Source: Verrucomicrobiia bacterium (GTDB lineage Bacteria; Verrucomicrobiota; Verrucomicrobiia; Verrucomicrobiales; Akkermansiaceae). Taken from it: DNA of 64,000 nt. The position numbers and the translations under genes were made by a program. Under the pieces are notes generated by a model. That model saw only the letters and a program-made list of their open reading frames with translations, ran no database searches and was not told the DNA's origin. Positions 25,367 to 34,482 of the stretch are shown one piece after another (the stretch's first letter is position 1; each line of letters starts with the position of its first letter). Location of the stretch: contig JAUIJB010000001.1 of NCBI GenBank assembly GCA_030430455.1, positions 99,219-163,218 on the forward strand. Direction: 5' to 3'.

Positions 25367-25947
25367 TCCTGGTAACCGTTGGAACCGACCTCCCCTTCGA
25401 CCGGATGGTGAAGGTGGTGGACCGCTGGGCCGGCGAGCGTGGACGCGACGACGTCTTCGCTCAGATCGGCGAGGGTGGCTGGAAGCCCCGCAACATCCCC
25501 CACGCCGAGTTTCTCGACCCGGTGGAGTTCAAGAAGCGCCTGGCCGCGGCCAAGGTGATCGTGGCGCATGCCGGGATGGGGTCGATCCTCACCTCGCTGC
25601 ACCACGGCAAGCCGATCCTGGTCATGCCCAAGCGGGCGAGCCTGGGCGAGCAGCGCAACGAGCACCAGCTCGCCACCGCACGCCGGATGGAGGAACTCGG
25701 CAAGGTCGACGTCGCCTGGGACGAGGAGGAGCTCGCCGTGAAGCTCGACGCGATCGGCAGCCTGACGAGCCGCGGAAGCATCGAGCCGTATGCCTCGGGC
25801 GGACTCATCGAGGGCCTCGCGGCGTTCATTCGCGAGGGCCGGGTCCCGGACGGGCTCGCCGGCGGCGCGACCACGGCGCAGCAGCCGGACACCGCCAGCG
25901 GCGTCTTCGGCGAGATCGGCAGCAACCCGGCCCTGGACGGAAAATGA
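25363..25947 (+). CDS. Alg13/PssE-like glycosyltransferase catalytic subunit
   Basis: This 194-residue GT28-type C-terminal domain starts MILVTVGTDLPFDRMV and contains VIVAHAGMGSILTSLHHGKPILVMP, followed by LGEQRNEHQLATA, the donor-binding signature. It works with the adjacent Alg14-like subunit. The first 150 residues match the family; the last 40 are a Gly/Ala-rich tail. Both ends overlap neighbours by 4 bp. Confidence 0.88.
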   Translation: MILVTVGTDLPFDRMVKVVDRWAGERGRDDVFAQIGEGGWKPRNIPHAEFLDPVEFKKRLAAAKVIVAHAGMGSILTSLHHGKPILVMPKRASLGEQRNEHQLATARRMEELGKVDVAWDEEELAVKLDAIGSLTSRGSIEPYASGGLIEGLAAFIREGRVPDGLAGGATTAQQPDTASGVFGEIGSNPALDGK

Positions 25948-26477
25948 GCCGCGCGTTCCAGTTCCTCGCCTCCGTGGTCGATCCGCGGAGCTACCTCCAC
26001 GTCTTCCGGCTGGTGCACTACTATTCCTACAGCCACGTCCGCCCGCGGGCGCGCATGAGGGTGGGGGAGGGGACCGGCATCGCGCCGACCGTTTCCTTCC
26101 GCAACGGCGAGCGGATCACGCTCGGTGCCCAGTGCCACATCGGCGAGGGAGCCTTCCTCTGGGCCGGCGACCGCGAGGGCACGATCGGGCTCGGCGACCG
26201 CGTCTCGATCGCCCCGAACGTCTTCATCACGGCCTCCGACTACCGCTTCGTGCGCGGCAAGCCGTTCCGCGAGCAGCCCAAACGCGAGCGTGCGGTGCGG
26301 ATCGGCAGCGATGTCTGGCTCGGCACCGGCGTGGTGGTGACGGCCGGCGTGAGCATCGGCGACGGCTGCATCGTCGGCGCCGGCGCGGTGGTGACCAGGG
26401 ACCTTCCCGAGGGCTCGATCGCGGCGGGCGTGCCCGCCCGCGTGATCGGCGAGCGAAAGGACGAACAGGATGATTGA
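25944..26477 (+). CDS. Hexapeptide-repeat O-acyltransferase
   Basis: This 177-residue left-handed beta-helix acyltransferase of the maltose/galactoside acetyltransferase type has hexapeptide repeats at about 60-165 (ITLGAQCHIGEGAF, SIAPNVFIT, VWLGTGVVVTAGVSIGDG), ending AAGVPARVIGERK. It probably acetylates a sugar of the polymer; acceptor unknown. It overlaps the Alg13-like gene by ATGA. Confidence 0.87.
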   Translation: MSRAFQFLASVVDPRSYLHVFRLVHYYSYSHVRPRARMRVGEGTGIAPTVSFRNGERITLGAQCHIGEGAFLWAGDREGTIGLGDRVSIAPNVFITASDYRFVRGKPFREQPKRERAVRIGSDVWLGTGVVVTAGVSIGDGCIVGAGAVVTRDLPEGSIAAGVPARVIGERKDEQDD

Positions 26478-26493
26478 CCCCCCCAGATCAGAA

Positions 26494-27426
26494 ATGAAGG
26501 CCGACGTCGCGATCGTAATCGTAAGCTACAATTCCGCCGAGTTCATCGGCGACTGCCTCCGCAGCGTCTTCGACCAGTGCGAAGGCGTGAAGCAGCAGGT
26601 GATCGTCGTGGACAACGACTCGAAGGACGGCACGGCGGAGCTGATCCGCCGGGAGTTCCCGCGGGTCGAGTTGATCGAGCCCGGCGAGAACCTCGGGTTT
26701 GCCAAGGGGGTGAACCTCGGTGCCAGCCATGCGGATGCCGACTACATCCTGCTGCTCAACCCGGACACCACCCTCCTCGGCCATGCCGTCGACCGGGTGG
26801 TCGAGTTCGCCCGCAAGCACCCCGAGCACGGACTGTATGGAGGCCGCACGCTCAAGCCGGACGGCAGCCTCGAGCCCTCTTCCTGCTGGGGCTCGCCGAC
26901 GCTCTGGAGCATGGCCCTGTTCGCCTTCGGGGTGACCACGGCCGCCCCGCGGAACCGCTGGCTGGATCCCGAGTCGCTCGGCTCCTGGCAGCGCGACACG
27001 GTGCGCGAGGTCGGTGTGATCACCGGCTGCTTCCTGCTCTGCGAGACCGGTGCCTGGAAGGAGCTCGAGGGACTCGACGAGCGCTACTTCATGTATGGCG
27101 AGGACGTCGACTTCGCGCTGCGGGCGCGCCGCGCCGGCTACCGCCCGGTGATCTGCCCGGAGGCCGAGCTCGTTCACGAGGTCGGCCAATGTTCGGACAC
27201 GCCGGTCCACAAAATGCGCCTGCTCTACCGCGGCAAGGCGAGCCTGGTCCGCTCCCACTGGTCGGGCCTCGGCCGCCGCCTCGGGCTGTGGTTCCTTGCC
27301 GCCGGCACCGGCACCAGGGCCCTCGCGACGCGCCTGCTGAAGGGGGCGCCCACCGACCAGGCCCAGGACCGCTGGGGCACCCTCTGGCGGGAGCGCGAGG
27401 TGTGGCTGCGCGGCTACGAGTCGTGA
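26494..27426 (+). CDS. Family 2 glycosyltransferase, WbbL/rhamnosyltransferase-like
   Basis: This 310-residue GT-A enzyme opens with VAIVIVSYNSAEFIGDCL. The donor site has VDNDSKDGT and LLLNPDTTL (DxD-like); the acceptor side has GCFLLCETGAW and YFMYGEDVDFALR, and the chain ends in basic amphipathic helices. The nearest known group is WbbL-type dTDP-rhamnosyltransferases, which fits the rml genes at 54714-57613. The start is taken at ATG 26494, preceded by C7 (26478-26484). An ATG at 26470 in the same frame would overlap the previous gene by 8 bp and place the C-tract inside the coding region. Confidence 0.88.
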   Translation: MKADVAIVIVSYNSAEFIGDCLRSVFDQCEGVKQQVIVVDNDSKDGTAELIRREFPRVELIEPGENLGFAKGVNLGASHADADYILLLNPDTTLLGHAVDRVVEFARKHPEHGLYGGRTLKPDGSLEPSSCWGSPTLWSMALFAFGVTTAAPRNRWLDPESLGSWQRDTVREVGVITGCFLLCETGAWKELEGLDERYFMYGEDVDFALRARRAGYRPVICPEAELVHEVGQCSDTPVHKMRLLYRGKASLVRSHWSGLGRRLGLWFLAAGTGTRALATRLLKGAPTDQAQDRWGTLWREREVWLRGYES

Positions 27427-27455
27427 GCCGGGCGGATTCCAACCGAGAGATTTCC

Positions 27456-28334
27456 ATGATCAGCGTCGTCATTCCCAGCTACAACCGCCGGGACGGCATG
27501 CTCGCCCTGCTCGCCGACCTGCGGCGGCAGGAGGGCGCGGAGTTCGAAGTGGTGGTGGTCGATGACTGCTCGCCGGACGACAGCGTCGAGCGGATCCGTG
27601 CCGAGTTTCCCGAGGTGCGGGTCCTCGTCAACGAGACCAATGGCGGCCCCGCGGTCAGCCGCAACCGCGGCATCCGCGAGGCACGCGGCGAGATCATCGT
27701 CGGTTTCGACAGCGACGTCACACTGCCGGATGCCGGCCTGCTCGCCCGTGTGGCCGCGGATTTCGAGGCCCATCCGGAAGCCACGGGGCTGGCGTTCCGC
27801 CTGCTCTCGCCCGACGGGGTCAGCGAGGACGAGCCGCGTTGGTGGCACCCGGTTCCGATCGAGGACTACGCCGGCCGGAGCTTCCCGACCCCCTATTTCA
27901 GCGGCACGGCCTACGCCTTCCGGCGCAGGGAACTGGTCGAGGCGGGGATGTATCCCGAGATCCTCTACATGCACTACGAGGAGGTCGAGCTGGCCTACCG
28001 GATCCTCGACAACGGCGGGACGATCCTTCATCGGCCGGAGCTGAAGGTCCTGCACCACGCGAACCCGGTGTCCCGCCGCAGCGAAATCCAGGTCTTCTAC
28101 AAGCCGCGCAACCAGATCCTGCTGGCGGCGGCCTGTTTTCCGCTGACCCGGGCGCTGGCTTACCTGCTGCCCCGGACGACCTTCCAGTTCCTCAAGGCCT
28201 GCCGGATGAGGTCCCTGCCGGACTTCTTCCGCGCCCTCGGCTCCGCCCGCTCGCTGATGCCCGAACGGCTGGCCGAGCGGCGCCCGCTCAACCCGGAAAC
28301 CTTCCGCCGGATCCGGGCCATGGGCGGGGGGTAG
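27456..28334 (+). CDS. Family 2 glycosyltransferase
   Basis: This 292-residue GT-A enzyme has MISVVIPSYNRRDGM, VVDDCSPDDSVERI, AVSRNRGIREARGE and VGFDSDVTLPDAG (DxD), then FSGTAYAFRRRELVEAGMY and YMHYEEVELAYR. The C-terminal 60 residues are basic and hydrophobic, suggesting membrane association. ATG 27456 has a usable GAGAG 7-11 bases upstream; a GTG at 27423 overlapping the previous stop is the alternative. The sugar donor is unknown. Confidence 0.88.
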   Translation: MISVVIPSYNRRDGMLALLADLRRQEGAEFEVVVVDDCSPDDSVERIRAEFPEVRVLVNETNGGPAVSRNRGIREARGEIIVGFDSDVTLPDAGLLARVAADFEAHPEATGLAFRLLSPDGVSEDEPRWWHPVPIEDYAGRSFPTPYFSGTAYAFRRRELVEAGMYPEILYMHYEEVELAYRILDNGGTILHRPELKVLHHANPVSRRSEIQVFYKPRNQILLAAACFPLTRALAYLLPRTTFQFLKACRMRSLPDFFRALGSARSLMPERLAERRPLNPETFRRIRAMGGG

Positions 28335-28366
28335 GGCCATCCCCGTGCGGGGGGTAGGGTCATCCC
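28324..28366. repeat. 20-bp direct repeat across the end of a glycosyltransferase gene
   Basis: GCGGGGGGTAGGGCCATCCC (28324-28343) is repeated at 28347-28366 with one mismatch (T for C). The first copy contains the TAG stop of the glycosyltransferase gene. Confidence 0.7.
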
Positions 28367-28702
28367 GGCGCGGCCGCCCGAGTGAGCCCGGGCGGCGGCC
28401 CGGCGACCGGGGCACCCTGGGTAGGATCCGCCATTGACGCCCGGAATGCGTGGATTCGCGAGTCTAACACGGCGACTTCAACCTTGATTTTTCCCTTCTT
28501 TCCGGGGATTTTCGCCACCAGAGAATCAACGGGTTCGGGAAATCATGGAGGCTCATCTGACTGGGGACTCCTGACAACGCCGCGGCCCGGAAATGAATCC
28601 GCGTCCCCGCTTGGGGGCCACTGCATCGTGGGAATCGGCTTGCGGAGTTTCCGGGGCCACCCCGGATGCCACCGGATTCCCTGACCTGCCACCACACACA
28701 AC
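28335..28702. other. Spacer with hairpin; probable transcript boundary
   Basis: This 368-bp spacer has no gene. A hairpin GCCGCCCG (28373-28380) / CGGGCGGC (28389-28396) with an 8-base loop may end the upstream transcript, although no T-run follows. A moderately AT-rich stretch (about 28455-28520) may contain the promoter for the secreted protein gene at 28703; I cannot pick boxes with confidence. Confidence 0.4.
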
Positions 28703-30850
28703 ATGTTCACCCGACTGCTTCTTCCTCTCGGCATCCTCGGCCTGCTCGCCGCCCCGGTGCTCCACGCCCAACCGGACCGGGTGCCTTCCTTCGGGCCCAA
28801 CGGGACCCACTGGCCGAGCCTCGTGCCGACGCCCTTCATGTATGACGACAACGTGCCCAACACGATCGTCGTCGATGCCACCTGGGCCGCGATCAGGACC
28901 GCGATCGAGTCGCTGACCCCGGCGCAGGTCGCCGCGGGCGCCCTGATTCAGGTCAGGCCCGGCACATTGCCCGGCAATGGCTCGGGCAGCGGCGACACTC
29001 CGGTGCTCAAGGACGTCGGCTCGCTCGACTGGACCCAGCGGGTCACCGTGGCACCCCGCGACGGCTACGGCACCGTGTCGATGACCGGGGGGGTCCGCTT
29101 CCTCCGCGTCGACGGGGTCTGCTTCGCCGGCTTCGTGGTCGGCTCGGTCAAGTTCCAAGGCTGCTCGAAGTCGGCGCTGGCCTGGACCAAGTGCAACGGC
29201 TGGCTGGCCGGCTACGGGACCTCCGGCCGGACGACCCGCTTGCTTGAGTTCGTCGAGGTTGTCCAGCCGAACTCGATGGTCAGCAATGGCGACGCGAGCG
29301 ACTTCTACTCGGCGGGCGGCAACATCACCAACTGGCGCTTCGACGGCTGCTATGCGGCGCCGCGCTTCTTCGAGGCGAACTACAGCGGCGCCAAGCCGCA
29401 CACCGACACCCTGCAGTTCGCCGGTTCCGGTGGTGGCTCATACGGCAACATGGAATTCCGCGACAGCGCCTACTTCTCGTCGAACAACTGCGCGATCCAG
29501 ACCGGCTCGGTCTCGGGGCTGACCATCCGCCACAGCTATATTGTCTCCGGTGGCACCTCGCTGTCGCGCTACCCGCACCTGCCCGGCGGCGCCACCGAGG
29601 CGACGACCAACGCCATCAACGGCGGCGGCTCGGGCTACCGCGCCTACGACAGCGTGATCATCGGCGGGATCGCGCTCGGCACGAACGCCAACTTCGTCGA
29701 GGTGCAGAACACCCGGGTGAACCCGGCGCCGGCCGGCTTCCTCAACCCGACCACGGGCAGCTGGACCCACGACGCCAGCCTGAACCAGAACAACCCGGAC
29801 ATGAACGAGGTCTGCCCGGTGCCGGACGACGCCTTCCTGGCATCGATCTGGGCGGACCCGGGCGACCCGACCCGCGCCTCCACGCCGACGATCTTTCCGG
29901 CGGGCGGGGACTTCGACGAACCCCAGCTGGTCAGCCTCAATTCCGCCACTTCGGGGGCGCAGATCTACTACACCCTCGACGGCAGCGAGCCGACCGTTTC
30001 CTCCACGCCCTACTCCGGTCCCTTCACGATTCCCTCGAGCACGACCGTGAAGGCCTTCGCGGTGGCGGGTGGACTCGACGACTCGGGCGTCCGCTCGGCG
30101 AACTTCGCCATCCTCAACCGGGTCGCGCACCCGGAAATCAGCCCGCCCGGCGGCGCCTACCTCGACCCGCCGACCGTGACGCTGAGCTCGGAAACCGACG
30201 GCGCCTCGATCTACTACACCCTGGACGGCTCGACCCCGGACGCCCAGTCGATCCCCTACGGCGGCCCGTTCCAGGTCACCGACAACGCCCGGCTGCGGGT
30301 GATCGCGCTGAAGGACGGCAAGAACCCCAGCGAGATCGTGCAGTCGGACTTCTTCGTCGGCGGCCACCTCGAGTCGAGCGAGGCCTGGGGCAACCTTTCG
30401 CTGAACTCCTTCACCGGGCACTTCCTGGTCGAGTGGGAGTCGATCCCCCTTGGCAACCAGATCGATGCGGTCACGGGGGTGGGCCCGGACGTGGCCGAGT
30501 CCTACAACGACCTCGCCTGCATCGTGCGCTTCGCCCCGTCCGGGTTCATCGATTGCCGCAACGGGGGCGGCTACACCGCCGACCGCGAGGTGCCCTACGT
30601 CGCCGGCCAGAAGTACCGCTTCCGACTCGATGTCAGCATCGAGGACAAGACCTACGACGTGGTGGTCTTCACCGAGGACGGCTTCTACCGGGTGCTCGCC
30701 GACGACTACGCCTTCCGCCTGAGCCAGGGCGGCGTCTCGTCGCTGGCCAACCTCGGCTTCGTCGCCCTCAACGGCGACTCCCACTCGGTTTTCAACGTCA
30801 GGTCGGCGAACCTCGACAGCCTGAGCCGACCCAAGGCACCGGCCGAATAG
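28703..30850 (+). CDS. Secreted parallel-beta-helix-like protein with two chitobiase-type domains
   Basis: This 715-residue protein has a signal peptide (residues 1-22, cleaved after LHAQ). Residues about 50-380 look like a right-handed beta-helix of the pectate-lyase/carbohydrate-active type (repeated short strands such as RFLRVDGVCFAGFVVGSV and NMEFRDSAYFSSNNCAIQ). Two CHB_HEX-C-like domains follow at about 395-475 and 478-555, each with IYYTLDGSxP and a YxGPF box. The C-terminal 160 residues resemble a jelly-roll. It may be a lyase, hydrolase or surface binder acting on the polymer. Unlike its neighbours it is not overlap-coupled. Confidence 0.72.
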   Translation: MFTRLLLPLGILGLLAAPVLHAQPDRVPSFGPNGTHWPSLVPTPFMYDDNVPNTIVVDATWAAIRTAIESLTPAQVAAGALIQVRPGTLPGNGSGSGDTPVLKDVGSLDWTQRVTVAPRDGYGTVSMTGGVRFLRVDGVCFAGFVVGSVKFQGCSKSALAWTKCNGWLAGYGTSGRTTRLLEFVEVVQPNSMVSNGDASDFYSAGGNITNWRFDGCYAAPRFFEANYSGAKPHTDTLQFAGSGGGSYGNMEFRDSAYFSSNNCAIQTGSVSGLTIRHSYIVSGGTSLSRYPHLPGGATEATTNAINGGGSGYRAYDSVIIGGIALGTNANFVEVQNTRVNPAPAGFLNPTTGSWTHDASLNQNNPDMNEVCPVPDDAFLASIWADPGDPTRASTPTIFPAGGDFDEPQLVSLNSATSGAQIYYTLDGSEPTVSSTPYSGPFTIPSSTTVKAFAVAGGLDDSGVRSANFAILNRVAHPEISPPGGAYLDPPTVTLSSETDGASIYYTLDGSTPDAQSIPYGGPFQVTDNARLRVIALKDGKNPSEIVQSDFFVGGHLESSEAWGNLSLNSFTGHFLVEWESIPLGNQIDAVTGVGPDVAESYNDLACIVRFAPSGFIDCRNGGGYTADREVPYVAGQKYRFRLDVSIEDKTYDVVVFTEDGFYRVLADDYAFRLSQGGVSSLANLGFVALNGDSHSVFNVRSANLDSLSRPKAPAE

Positions 30851-30932
30851 GGATCCGGCCCGGATCGGCCCGGACCTGGCCGCAGCTTCCGGCGCCCGGC
30901 TCTCCACTCATTTCCGGCGGCTCCACCAAGCC

Positions 30933-30951
30933 CCCGGGGCGCCGCCCCGGG
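30933..30951. terminator. GC-rich hairpin upstream of a glycosyltransferase gene
   Basis: CCCGGGGC-gcc-GCCCCGGG forms a perfect 8-bp stem with a 3-base loop. It lies between the secreted protein gene and the C7 tract preceding the ATG at 30978. There is no T-run. Confidence 0.4.
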
Positions 30952-30977
30952 CGACCGTGAACCCCGGACTCCCCCCC

Positions 30978-32132
30978 ATGACTGACCCATCGAAGTATCG
31001 GCTGGGCTTCCTGACCTCCTCGGATCCGCACGATCGCGGGGCCTGGTCGGGAACCCAGCACTTCATGTTCCGGGCGCTGCAGCGCGAGTTTGCCGAGGTC
31101 GTGCCGATGGGGCCGGTCTCGATCCTTCCCGGCGCCCGCTTTGGCAAGGCGGCCGACCGGGTGTCGCGAATGCTCAGCGGGCGCGGTATCAACCACCGCC
31201 ACAACAGCTGGAACGGCCGCGCCTACGGCCGCCGCTTCAACCGGATGCTCGAAGAGGGAAGCTGCGACCTCGTCTTCGCACCCGCCGGAGGCGTCGAGAT
31301 CGCCTACCTCGAGACCCGCCTGCCGGTCTGCTACCTCTCGGACACGAGCTACGGCCAGATCAGCGAGTACTACCCGAAGTATTCGCGCCAGTGGCCGGCG
31401 GCCCTGCGCGGCGGCAATGCCATCGAGCAGCGCGCCCTGACCCGCGCCGACGCGGTCGTTTACTCCTCCAAGTGGGCGGCCGACTACGTCCTGGAGCACT
31501 ACGAGGTCGACCCCGCCAAGGTGACCGTGCTCCCCTTCGGCGCCAACCTCGAGTCCGCGCCGGATCGCTCGGATGTCCTTCCCCGCGAGGTCCCCGGGAC
31601 CTGGCGGCTGCTGCTGCTCGGTGTCTCGTGGGAGCGCAAGGGGGGGGCGATCGTGCTCGAGGCCCTCGAGCGCCTGCTCGCCCGGGGGCACGACGTGGAG
31701 CTGGTCGTGTGTGGCTGCGTGCCACCGGTGAGCCACCCGCGGATGCGGGTCATTCCCTTTCTCGACAAGAACGACCCGCGGCAGTTCGCGGAGCTGCTCG
31801 ACCTGATCCGCTCGAGTCAGCTGCTCGTCGTGCCGACGCGGGCGGAAGCCTTCGGGATCGTCTTCTGCGAGGCGTCGGCCTACGCGGTGCCATCCGTGGT
31901 CACCGCCACCGGAGGCACGACCACGGCGGTCGAGGACGGGGTCAACGGCCTGACCCTCCCCTACGAGGCGGGAGGCGACGAGTTCGCCGCCGCCATCGCC
32001 GGGCTGTTCCGCGATCCCGACCGCTACCTGGCCCTGTGCACCTCGTCACGGGATCGTTACGAGCGCGAGCTCAACTGGGGATCGTGGGCCCGCAGGATGC
32101 GCGCGATCATGGAGGCCGCCGCGGCCCGCTGA
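30978..32132 (+). CDS. Family 4 (GT-B) glycosyltransferase
   Basis: This 384-residue GT-B enzyme has an N-terminal domain from GFLTSSDPHDRGAWSGTQ. The C-terminal donor domain has LLLGVSWERKGGAIVLEAL and the EX7E-type motif EAFGIVFCEASAYAVPSVV, then ATGGTTTAVEDGVNGL. It is a retaining nucleotide-sugar transferase; sugar unknown. The ATG at 30978 follows immediately after C7 (30971-30977), with no Shine-Dalgarno; a start upstream of the tract has no ATG. Confidence 0.9.
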   Translation: MTDPSKYRLGFLTSSDPHDRGAWSGTQHFMFRALQREFAEVVPMGPVSILPGARFGKAADRVSRMLSGRGINHRHNSWNGRAYGRRFNRMLEEGSCDLVFAPAGGVEIAYLETRLPVCYLSDTSYGQISEYYPKYSRQWPAALRGGNAIEQRALTRADAVVYSSKWAADYVLEHYEVDPAKVTVLPFGANLESAPDRSDVLPREVPGTWRLLLLGVSWERKGGAIVLEALERLLARGHDVELVVCGCVPPVSHPRMRVIPFLDKNDPRQFAELLDLIRSSQLLVVPTRAEAFGIVFCEASAYAVPSVVTATGGTTTAVEDGVNGLTLPYEAGGDEFAAAIAGLFRDPDRYLALCTSSRDRYERELNWGSWARRMRAIMEAAAAR

Positions 32133-32187
32133 GTGCTTCCCTTCCTTCGCCCCCCTCCTTCGCCGGGTCCTCCCGGGCACCCCGATC

Positions 32188-33087
32188 ATGAAGCTGGTTT
32201 ATTTCAAGGAGCATTACGGCCGGAACTTCGGTGACCTCCTCAACGACAGGATCTTCCCGCAGCTGCTTCCGGGGTTCTTCGACGAGGCCCATGCCGACCG
32301 CTTCATCGGCATCGGCTCGATCCTCGGGCTTCCCTTCGCAATGGGGCCGGGGCGCAAGGTCGTCTTCAGCAGCGGCTTCGCCTACGGCGACCTCCCCGAG
32401 ATCGACGACAGTTACGAGTTCCACTGCGTCCGCGGGCCGCTGACCGTCGAGGCGCTCGGGCTCGACCCGAAGCTCGCCGTCGCCGACGGCGCCTACCTGC
32501 TCCGGGCGCTGGAGCGCCCCACCGCCGGCGAACGGCACGACTGCTCGATCATGCTGCACTGGGACAACCTGCGGAAGTACGACTGGCGCCCGGTGTGCGA
32601 GGGCGCCGGGCTGAACTTCATCGACCCCGCCGAGGACGTCGACTCGATCCTGCGGCAGATCGCCGGGTCGCGCCTGGTGCTGGCCGAGGCGATGCACGCG
32701 GCGATCGCCGCCGACGCCCTGGGCGTGCCGTGGATCCCGATCGCCTGCTACGGCGGGGTCAACGCCTTCAAGTGGCGCGACTTCATGAGCGCCGTCGAGA
32801 TGGACTACCGACCCGAGCGCATCCGCTCGCTCTACGCCCCGACCGACTACATGGCGGAACTCATGCGCCGGAAAAGTGGCGGCCGGGTCGACCCGGCGCG
32901 CGGGCCGTGGAGGCAGCTGGTCCGTTGCGGGCTCTCGCTGCACGAAATGGCCAACCGAGGGGCCGTCGAGAAGCGGCTCGCCGAACTGTCGCGACAGGAG
33001 GGCGGGATGAGCCGGCGGTCGGTCTGTGAGGGCCGCTGCGGCGAGCTGGTGGACCGCCTCGAGAAGCTTCGCGTCGCCCATGCCTGA
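32188..33087 (+). CDS. Polysaccharide pyruvyltransferase (ExoV-like)
   Basis: This 299-residue protein of the PS_pyruv_trans family has an N-terminal MKLVYFKEHYGRNFGDLLND typical of ExoV/GumL, HCVRGPLTVEALGL, VADGAYLLRAL and LVLAEAMHAAIAADALGVPW. Such enzymes transfer pyruvate from phosphoenolpyruvate to form a ketal on a sugar, adding negative charge to the polymer. It lies between a glycosyltransferase and the Wzy-like polymerase. Confidence 0.88.
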   Translation: MKLVYFKEHYGRNFGDLLNDRIFPQLLPGFFDEAHADRFIGIGSILGLPFAMGPGRKVVFSSGFAYGDLPEIDDSYEFHCVRGPLTVEALGLDPKLAVADGAYLLRALERPTAGERHDCSIMLHWDNLRKYDWRPVCEGAGLNFIDPAEDVDSILRQIAGSRLVLAEAMHAAIAADALGVPWIPIACYGGVNAFKWRDFMSAVEMDYRPERIRSLYAPTDYMAELMRRKSGGRVDPARGPWRQLVRCGLSLHEMANRGAVEKRLAELSRQEGGMSRRSVCEGRCGELVDRLEKLRVAHA

Positions 33088-33101
33088 AACCGGACTCCGG
33101 G

Positions 33102-34409
33102 ATGAATCCGATTGCCGTCCTCTTCTTCCTCGTCTGCCTCGTCACGCTCTTTGCAGTGCCGCGGCGGCTGGCGCCGGTGCCCCTGCTGGTCGGTGCCTGC
33201 TACATGACGATGGGAACCGGGCTGGAGCTGGGCCCGGCATCGCTGCCCTTCTACCGCCTGCTCATCCTCGCCGGGATCGGCCGGGTCGTCCTCAAGGGCG
33301 AGGCAAGCGGGCTGGCGCTCGTCCTCGCCGACAAGCTGATGCTCGCGATGGCCGGCTGGCTGGTCTTTGCCAGCTTCTTCCACGACTCCAGCGTGCCCGG
33401 TGCCGGGCCGGTCTATATCTGCGGCAAGATGCTCGACCTCGCCGGGGCCTACTTCCTCGGCCGGATCTGGCTTCGCGACATCGACGACGTCCACCAACTG
33501 GTCGGCATCATCGCCCTCCTACTGGTGCCGGTCTCGATCGGGATGGTGTTCGAGAAGGTGACCGGCAAGAACCTGTTCTCGATCTTCGGCGGCGTGCCGG
33601 AGGACATCATCATCCGCAAGGGCAAGGCCCGGGCCCAGGGGCCGTTCCGCCACCCGATCCTCGCCGGCACCGTCGGCGCGACGGCGGTGCCCCTGGTGCT
33701 GGCGATCTGGAACACCCGGCGGAAGCTGTCCATCATCGGAATCCTCGCCGGCCTCGGGATGACCGTCGCCTCGACCTCGAGCGGCCCGATCCTCACCCTG
33801 ATGGGCGGGATCGCGGCGGTCTGCTTCTGGCGGTTCCGCAACCTGACGCCCGTGTTGGTCAAGGGAGGCATCGTGGTCTACGTGATCCTCAGCCTGGTGC
33901 TCTCCCAGCCACCCTACTACCTCATCTCGAAGATCGACATCACGGGGGGCAGCACCGGCTGGCACCGCGCCTTCCTGATCGACCGCACGATCCAGCACTT
34001 CAACGAGTGGTGGCTGTTCGGAACCGACAAGACCGTGCACTGGATGCCGCGGCAGGGCAGGATCAACGACCACCACACCGACATCACCAACTACTTCATC
34101 GGCTTCGCCGTCCAGGGCGGCCTGGTCGGGATCCTGCTGGTGCTCGGCATGGTGGTGGCCTCGCTGCTCTCGGTCGGCAGGATGTGGCGCGCCTACGACG
34201 AGGAGGCCCCGGAGAAGGCCTTCTTCGTCTGGTGCTGCGGCGCCTGCCTGCTCGGCCATGCCGCGACCAGCATGTCGGTCGCCTACTTCGACCAGTCGCT
34301 GATCTTCTTCTGGTTCGCCGTCGCGATCATCTCCTCGCTGCGCGCGGCCATGGAGCAGGAGGAGGAGCTGGAACTCACCGAAACGTCCGAACTGGCCGAG
34401 GGCGCTTGA
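33102..34409 (+). CDS. O-antigen ligase/polymerase-like membrane protein (Wzy-like)
   Basis: This 435-residue polytopic protein has about ten hydrophobic segments. A larger extracytoplasmic loop at about 280-330 contains GWHRAFLIDRTIQHFNEWWLFG and HHTDITNYFIGFAVQGG, the position and style of the Wzy/WaaL loop with conserved His and Arg. The tail is acidic and cytosolic. In this locus, with Wzx and Wzz present, polymerisation of lipid-linked repeat units in the periplasm is the likely role. Confidence 0.85.
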   Translation: MNPIAVLFFLVCLVTLFAVPRRLAPVPLLVGACYMTMGTGLELGPASLPFYRLLILAGIGRVVLKGEASGLALVLADKLMLAMAGWLVFASFFHDSSVPGAGPVYICGKMLDLAGAYFLGRIWLRDIDDVHQLVGIIALLLVPVSIGMVFEKVTGKNLFSIFGGVPEDIIIRKGKARAQGPFRHPILAGTVGATAVPLVLAIWNTRRKLSIIGILAGLGMTVASTSSGPILTLMGGIAAVCFWRFRNLTPVLVKGGIVVYVILSLVLSQPPYYLISKIDITGGSTGWHRAFLIDRTIQHFNEWWLFGTDKTVHWMPRQGRINDHHTDITNYFIGFAVQGGLVGILLVLGMVVASLLSVGRMWRAYDEEAPEKAFFVWCCGACLLGHAATSMSVAYFDQSLIFFWFAVAIISSLRAAMEQEEELELTETSELAEGA

Positions 34410-34482
34410 TGCGGCCCGCCGTCGCAGGCATTCTCCGCGGCGTGCTTCCCGGGCACGCCCGCGGTCGCCGGGACTGGAACCG

